Positions 14,185 through 18,089 of a stretch of 18,089 nucleotides of DNA are shown one piece after another. How positions within the stretch are numbered: the first letter of the stretch is position 1; every line of letters starts with the position of its first letter. The translations under genes and the position numbers were made by a program. This stretch comes from Mageeibacillus sp. UBA1255 (GTDB taxonomy: Bacteria > Bacillota > Clostridia > UBA1212 > UBA1255). Location: the NCBI GenBank assembly GCA_002308795.1, contig DBVV01000008.1:7247-25335 (forward strand), read 5' to 3'. Under the pieces are notes generated by a model. That model was not told the DNA's origin. It did no database searches and saw nothing but the letters and a program-made list of their open reading frames with translations.

Positions 14185-15993
14185 ATGGCAGACGATAAAA
14201 TTCTTTTCGGCACTCCGAAGCCGTTCCCGCTTAAGGGTCCCGTGGCGGGCGAAACATACGAAGCGCGTACGAGCGGAACCGCGTACGTTTCGAAGTACGA
14301 CACGGCAAGATATCCGACGCAGGAGGAACTTGTTATTGCCATCAGAACGAACGCTTCCCGGATCATCGAAAGCGGCCTTTCCGACTGGACGGTAGAAGAA
14401 GCGGTGAAAGTTGACAGCAAAACGAAAATAACCGCAATGCTGACCGAAGGGTTTGCTCCGCTCGGGATCAAAGCGTCTTTTATACTGAATAACGTTCAGC
14501 TTACCCAGGAGTCGGAGGTAAAATATAAAAAGACGCACGGAGATACTTTCGGCGCTTTTTCCGGATGGCTTTCAGACAGATTAGAGGGGCAGCCGAAACT
14601 GGAAGATCTGGTTCCCGAAACGCACGGCCCGGTCGTTAGCATATATTCAAGTTATTCGAGTTCCGGGATGTCGATCGGAAGCGAAGAATCCGGAAGCGAG
14701 ACGGTGACCTGGCAGCCCGACGGCACGCTTCTCATAGAGAGTGTTGACAGAGGAAGAGGCGTGGAGATCCGCGAAAAGAATATCGGCGGAGCAGAAGCGG
14801 CCCGGAAGCTGCGCGAATATATTGCCTCCAGCAGGGTGGCGGAGATGGCGCAGGTGAAAACCATACCGTCGCCTTACACGATGACCGATTATTCTTCGAG
14901 TTCGCATATTAGATTTACGTTTGACGACAGCTCAGTCGGAGGTGCCTCCAACGTGGAGCGTTCGCTTGACTGCGGCTCGTTCTGGGAAGTCCAGCGCCAG
15001 ACGGTAAGCAGGATCCGCGAACTGATCAAGGAATGTGTCGATACCGGAAAGTGTATCGGGCATACGAAGTCAACGTATAATCAGCGTGCTCCTTTCGGTG
15101 GTTTCATGGGTATGGGAATGGGTATGGGCATGGGTATCGGAACGGATCCCGTGGCCGCACCTGCATCCGGCGCGCCCGAGCCTGCGTCGCCCGAACCCGC
15201 TCCGAAAACCACTCTGCCTGACAGCCCGGATAAATGGATATGCAGTTGCTGCGGGGCCGAAAATCTTGGCAAATTCTGCTCCGAGTGCGGGACGCCGAAG
15301 CCGAAAAAGAAAGAGATCCAGTGTGAATGCGGATACGTAAGCTCCGGAAAATTCTGCCCGAACTGCGGGAAACGGCTCGAGCCAAAACAGGCCGAACAGG
15401 ATGCGGGGACGTATACTTTGAATGATCATTCCGGAGGGAAAGGATCGCCGGCCAATAATCAGGGGTTAAAGATAGTCGCGACGCAGTACGGTTTCAGGCT
15501 TGTCACCGAGGAAGAGGCAGCCGCTATCGAGGAAAAAAAGAAAAACGAAAAGCCCGCAGGCTGGACGTGCGAAAAATGCGGCGCGGAGCTTCAGACCGGT
15601 GACAATTGTGAGAAATGCGGCGAGAAGATCAAGAAGGTTATACTGTTCTCATTCTCTTCATACGCGTCAACGAATCCTCCCCGCTATGAGGGCGGCGCTG
15701 TCTATGAGTTTTCCGATACGATGCTGATCTATGAAACGTATTATAACAACGATACAAAATACCGCTTTATTTCCGCGCAGGTTATTGAACCCGCATACGA
15801 GATAATAAAGAAATACGGCATCGACAAGTGGAAGGACCACGTTGACAATTTGTGCGGCATGATGGGAGGCCGCGAGTCCGTCGGATACAGGGACGGCGAC
15901 GATTTTGTCGGGTCATCGACGGATCATATGGGCAGCGCCGTGCAGTCCGCATGCAGCGCACTCAGAGCGCTGTTCAACAATGCGGTCATTTGA
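14185..15993 (+). CDS. Zinc-ribbon protein with SPFH-like segment
   Basis: A 602-residue soluble protein; ATG 14185 has AGGAGG 6 bases upstream. Residues ~45-115 (EELVIAIRTNASRIIESGLS onward to FAPLGIKASFILNNVQLTQ) resemble the second half of an SPFH domain, as in YdjI or virion-core-like proteins that pair SPFH with zinc ribbons; this is by eye. Residues ~145-290 form a beta-rich region with Ser-rich turns. A Gly-Met tract (~307-318) and Pro-Ala linker lead to three zinc ribbons: C353/C356-C365/C368, C380/C382-C391/C394 and C462/C465-C475/C478. The second has a shortened first knuckle (C-x-C). Residues ~490-602 partly echo the ~145-290 region (ILFSFSSYAS versus VSIYSSYSSS), hinting at an internal duplication. 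It sits 26 bases before the PcfJ-like gene. Role unknown; the ribbons suggest protein or nucleic-acid contact. Confidence 0.6.
   Translation: MADDKILFGTPKPFPLKGPVAGETYEARTSGTAYVSKYDTARYPTQEELVIAIRTNASRIIESGLSDWTVEEAVKVDSKTKITAMLTEGFAPLGIKASFILNNVQLTQESEVKYKKTHGDTFGAFSGWLSDRLEGQPKLEDLVPETHGPVVSIYSSYSSSGMSIGSEESGSETVTWQPDGTLLIESVDRGRGVEIREKNIGGAEAARKLREYIASSRVAEMAQVKTIPSPYTMTDYSSSSHIRFTFDDSSVGGASNVERSLDCGSFWEVQRQTVSRIRELIKECVDTGKCIGHTKSTYNQRAPFGGFMGMGMGMGMGIGTDPVAAPASGAPEPASPEPAPKTTLPDSPDKWICSCCGAENLGKFCSECGTPKPKKKEIQCECGYVSSGKFCPNCGKRLEPKQAEQDAGTYTLNDHSGGKGSPANNQGLKIVATQYGFRLVTEEEAAAIEEKKKNEKPAGWTCEKCGAELQTGDNCEKCGEKIKKVILFSFSSYASTNPPRYEGGAVYEFSDTMLIYETYYNNDTKYRFISAQVIEPAYEIIKKYGIDKWKDHVDNLCGMMGGRESVGYRDGDDFVGSSTDHMGSAVQSACSALRALFNNAVI
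15106..15141 (+). repeat. Hexanucleotide ATGGGN repeat coding for Gly-Met
   Basis: Six tandem units (ATGGGT, ATGGGA, ATGGGT, ATGGGC, ATGGGT, ATCGGA) encode an (MG)n flexible tract. Units of six keep the frame, so slippage would only change linker length. Confidence 0.85.
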
Positions 15994-16019
15994 CATCCGG
16001 GTCGATCGAGAGGTCGTAA

Positions 16020-17573
16020 ATGTATATTGATCTGATAAAGAAACTTCTGAAGAAATATTACGGCGAGCCCAGAGCATCGCTAAATATCGGGGAAGGTAAT
16101 GACTCAGGCGGTAAGTCGGGCGGTAAGTCAAAAGGGAAACGGTACTATTACTCATTTGAACAGGAGAAGGAAATTGCCGCGATCAGGCAGCTTCTCGCGA
16201 TGAAAGGCGTCGAAAACTGCCCGGAAAAAATACCAGAGCTCAGCCAGACGATACCCGGAAAGGGAGAGGAAGGGCAGCAGTCAACGCAATGTGTCTGTTT
16301 TGAGGAACACGACGGTCAATGGATCGCGGCTTTTCATAATATTACCGGCGTGAGTTATCGCGGGACTGAAGGGGGAGGCGTGGAGGCAACGCTGAAACTC
16401 GGCAACTACCCGTTTATTGTCCTCTCCGATAGCCCCGATGATTTTTACGGTTTCTGGAGAAAGGTGCGGACAAGGAAACCGGCACCTTATCAAAATCGTG
16501 CCGGATTGTCCTACTGGGTGAATAAAACGCTTAAAACCGACGAACGTTTCCGGGACCTCGCCGTTGATTTCTTTGTTGCCGTCGCAGAAGCGGAAAACAA
16601 ATATATACTGAAAGACGTTGCCCGCACGATGTCAAAGTGCGGCTTCTTCCTCCCGCCTGTTTCGTATGAGGATCTGTTGAAATTCCGTACGCCCTCGGAA
16701 CTGATCCGCAGTTTTCAGGCGGAAGCGACCGTGCAGAACGTCGATTTCAACAAGATCGACGTAAATACCGGGTATATTATGGTCGCTCTGGCTCCCGAGA
16801 TCGACAGGCGCGATCTGAAGGTATTGGCTAAATTCAAGCCTCAGATGATTGCGGAGGTCGTTTCGCTGAATATTTTGTACGACGGGTTCAGCGCGGCGGA
16901 ATTCGTAAGGCAGTATTACAGAAAAACGCTTTCCGCTCATGGAGGCGACAACGAACTTCGGATGTATGCCGAGGATTACGTCCGGATGTGTGTTGAAGCC
17001 GGGGAAGTGTTGAGGATCGGATACAGATGCGAGGCGCTTATCCGGGCGCACGACGAGCTTATGATCAGGAACCGGGAAAAATATAACGAGGAAGAATTAC
17101 AAAGGCCTTTGGTGAAAGTGCCGTCGCGATTTGATGATCTTGAGAAGGCGATCCGGGAAACGGGTTCGCCGGGGTTCGAGCGGATAATGACGACGAGACG
17201 GCTTTTTCAGGAAGGGGAGCGGCAGCATAATTGTGTGTTTTCCAGGCGCGGTTTCGTTCGCGATGATCGGGCGTCAATTTATCACTGGGATCATAAGGGT
17301 CTGAGCTATACGGTCCAGTTTTCTGCGAGCCGATCCGGCCGGTTTTTCGTAGTGGAGATCCGTGCGCGCTTTAATAAAACGATCAGTTCCGAGCACAGGC
17401 GTGATCTTGAGCGGCTGATCGGTGATTTTTGTGACGTCAATGGCAGGCAGCCGGAGTATCTGATCGATGAGGATCGTGAGATCGATCGGAATGAAGAGGC
17501 GCGCGGGCAAGGACAAGGTTTTTGGGAGTTTGGCCCTGCTGAGCTTCAGGAGATCGACGATCTGCCTTTTTGA
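16020..17573 (+). CDS. PcfJ-like protein
   Basis: A 517-residue soluble protein. Residues ~385-475 fit the PcfJ-like domain: RRLFQEGERQHNCVFSRRGF (H403, C405), then ASIYHWDHKGLSYTVQFSAS and VVEIRARFNKTISSEHRRDL, in the order seen in PcfJ (EG-x-M-x-HCV, a strand pair, then a Q/R-G-x-N segment). The domain takes its name from a gene of the enterococcal conjugative plasmid pCF10, but PcfJ-like genes are also chromosomal and no activity is established. Residues ~45-380 are mainly helical with no match I recognise. A Gly-Lys-Ser rich stretch (GGKSGGKSKGK, ~30-40) is linker-like. The ATG has a modest GAGAGG ribosome site and lies 26 bases after the zinc-ribbon gene, so they share a transcript. Right after the stop begins the tandem hairpin array. 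Confidence 0.65.
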   Translation: MYIDLIKKLLKKYYGEPRASLNIGEGNDSGGKSGGKSKGKRYYYSFEQEKEIAAIRQLLAMKGVENCPEKIPELSQTIPGKGEEGQQSTQCVCFEEHDGQWIAAFHNITGVSYRGTEGGGVEATLKLGNYPFIVLSDSPDDFYGFWRKVRTRKPAPYQNRAGLSYWVNKTLKTDERFRDLAVDFFVAVAEAENKYILKDVARTMSKCGFFLPPVSYEDLLKFRTPSELIRSFQAEATVQNVDFNKIDVNTGYIMVALAPEIDRRDLKVLAKFKPQMIAEVVSLNILYDGFSAAEFVRQYYRKTLSAHGGDNELRMYAEDYVRMCVEAGEVLRIGYRCEALIRAHDELMIRNREKYNEEELQRPLVKVPSRFDDLEKAIRETGSPGFERIMTTRRLFQEGERQHNCVFSRRGFVRDDRASIYHWDHKGLSYTVQFSASRSGRFFVVEIRARFNKTISSEHRRDLERLIGDFCDVNGRQPEYLIDEDREIDRNEEARGQGQGFWEFGPAELQEIDDLPF

Positions 17574-17641
17574 CTCATTCACCGGCTCTTCTCATGTTTC
17601 AGCGAAAAGCTGTCCTTCAGTTGGGCACGGCTCCGGTCAGA

Positions 17642-18089
17642 GCTCGAGCGCCGTCAGATGAGTGTAGAAATAGGACAAATTTGCTCAAACTCGGAGTTTT
17701 GTCCTATTCTGGCCTGGATTGATGCGCTCTGGCGCCGTCAAATGAGCGCAGAAATAGGACAAAATTGTTTAAACTCGGAGTTTTGTCCTATTTTGGCCTA
17801 GGTTGATGCACTCGGGCGCCGTCAAATGAGCGCAGAAATAGGACAAATTTGCTTAAACTCGGAGTTTTTGTCCTATTCTGGCCTAGGTTGATGCGCTCTG
17901 GCGACGTCAAATGAGCGCAGAAATAGGACAAATTTGTTCATACTTGGAGTTTTTGTCCTATTTTGGCATAGGTTGATGCACTCTGGCGCCGTCAAATGAG
18001 CGTAGAAATAGGACAAAATTGTTTAAACTCGGAGTTTTTGTCCTATTCTGGCTCAGGTTGATGCACTCTGGCGCCGTCAAATGAGCGCA
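17642..18089. repeat. Tandem 84-85 bp repeat array with conserved hairpin in every unit
   Basis: Five units and the start of a sixth reach the right edge. The motif GAAATAGGACAAA begins at 17667, 17751, 17835, 17920 and 18005, so the period is 84, 84, 85, 85. In each unit AATAGGACAAA pairs with TTTGTCCTATT 18-19 bases later; both arms are the same in all five units while the loop varies. The loop holds a smaller pairing, AAACT-CGG-AGTTT in units 1, 2, 3 and 5. Between hairpins lies TTGATGC-CTC-GG-G-CGTCAAATGAGCG. It lies 69 bases past the PcfJ-like stop. There is no open frame through it, since 85 is not a multiple of 3. The 17574-17641 stretch shows nothing else clear. Confidence 0.95.

Noticed and set aside
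17642..18089. CRISPR array
   Set aside because: The whole 84-85 bp unit is conserved, including the part between hairpins; there are no unique spacers and no cas genes in the window.
17642..18089. Integron attC cassette array
   Set aside because: No GTTRRRY-type core sites were seen, there are no cassette genes between the hairpins, and the units are directly joined.

Overview
The window looks like a piece of a Gram-positive, gut-type Bacillota chromosome (Clostridia-like; my inference). The signs are lipoprotein signals ending in SSC, TAC or AAC, strong AGGAGG-type ribosome sites with some GTG and TTG starts, a Pro-Thr rich linker behind a lipobox, AraC-controlled sugar genes, and families common in that group (phosphodiester glycosidase, DUF6273, DUF1638, PcfJ-like). 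Base composition is near 50% GC by eye. No rRNA, tRNA, transposase or phage gene was seen.

Layout. (1) 1-1295, minus strand: an AraC-type regulator followed, with a 4-base ATGA overlap, by a ThuA-like gene that runs off the left edge. (2) 1462-7682, plus strand, divergent from the regulator: a very large multidomain lipoprotein with a six-hairpin glycosidase-like core, a cytoplasmic TIM-barrel glycoside-hydrolase-like protein, and a small lipoprotein that repeats the C-terminal beta-sandwich module of the first gene. (3) 7683-8130: non-coding DNA with a palindrome, a hairpin and the decayed end of a gene. (4) 8134-10963: a membrane-anchored GH71/GH99-like protein with a C-terminal CBM9-like domain, then a membrane-anchored beta-sandwich protein that is the intact relative of the decayed fragment. 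(5) 11077-12451: a membrane-anchored phosphodiester glycosidase and a four-helix membrane protein with overlapping ends. (6) 12437-13970, minus strand: a DUF6273 lipoprotein and a DUF1638 protein. (7) 14185-17573, plus strand: a zinc-ribbon protein with an SPFH-like segment, then a PcfJ-like protein. (8) 17642 to the right edge: a tandem array of 84-85 bp units, each holding a hairpin with unchanging arms.

How the genes may work together (inference): regions 1 to 4 read as a glycan-use locus. The regulator would sense a sugar, surface lipoproteins and membrane-anchored proteins would bind and cut a polysaccharide at the cell face, and the cytoplasmic barrel protein and ThuA-like protein would handle imported products. 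No transporter lies in the window, so uptake must be encoded elsewhere. Regions 5 to 8 appear to be separate units. The least explained parts are the hairpin array and the zinc-ribbon/PcfJ-like pair beside it.
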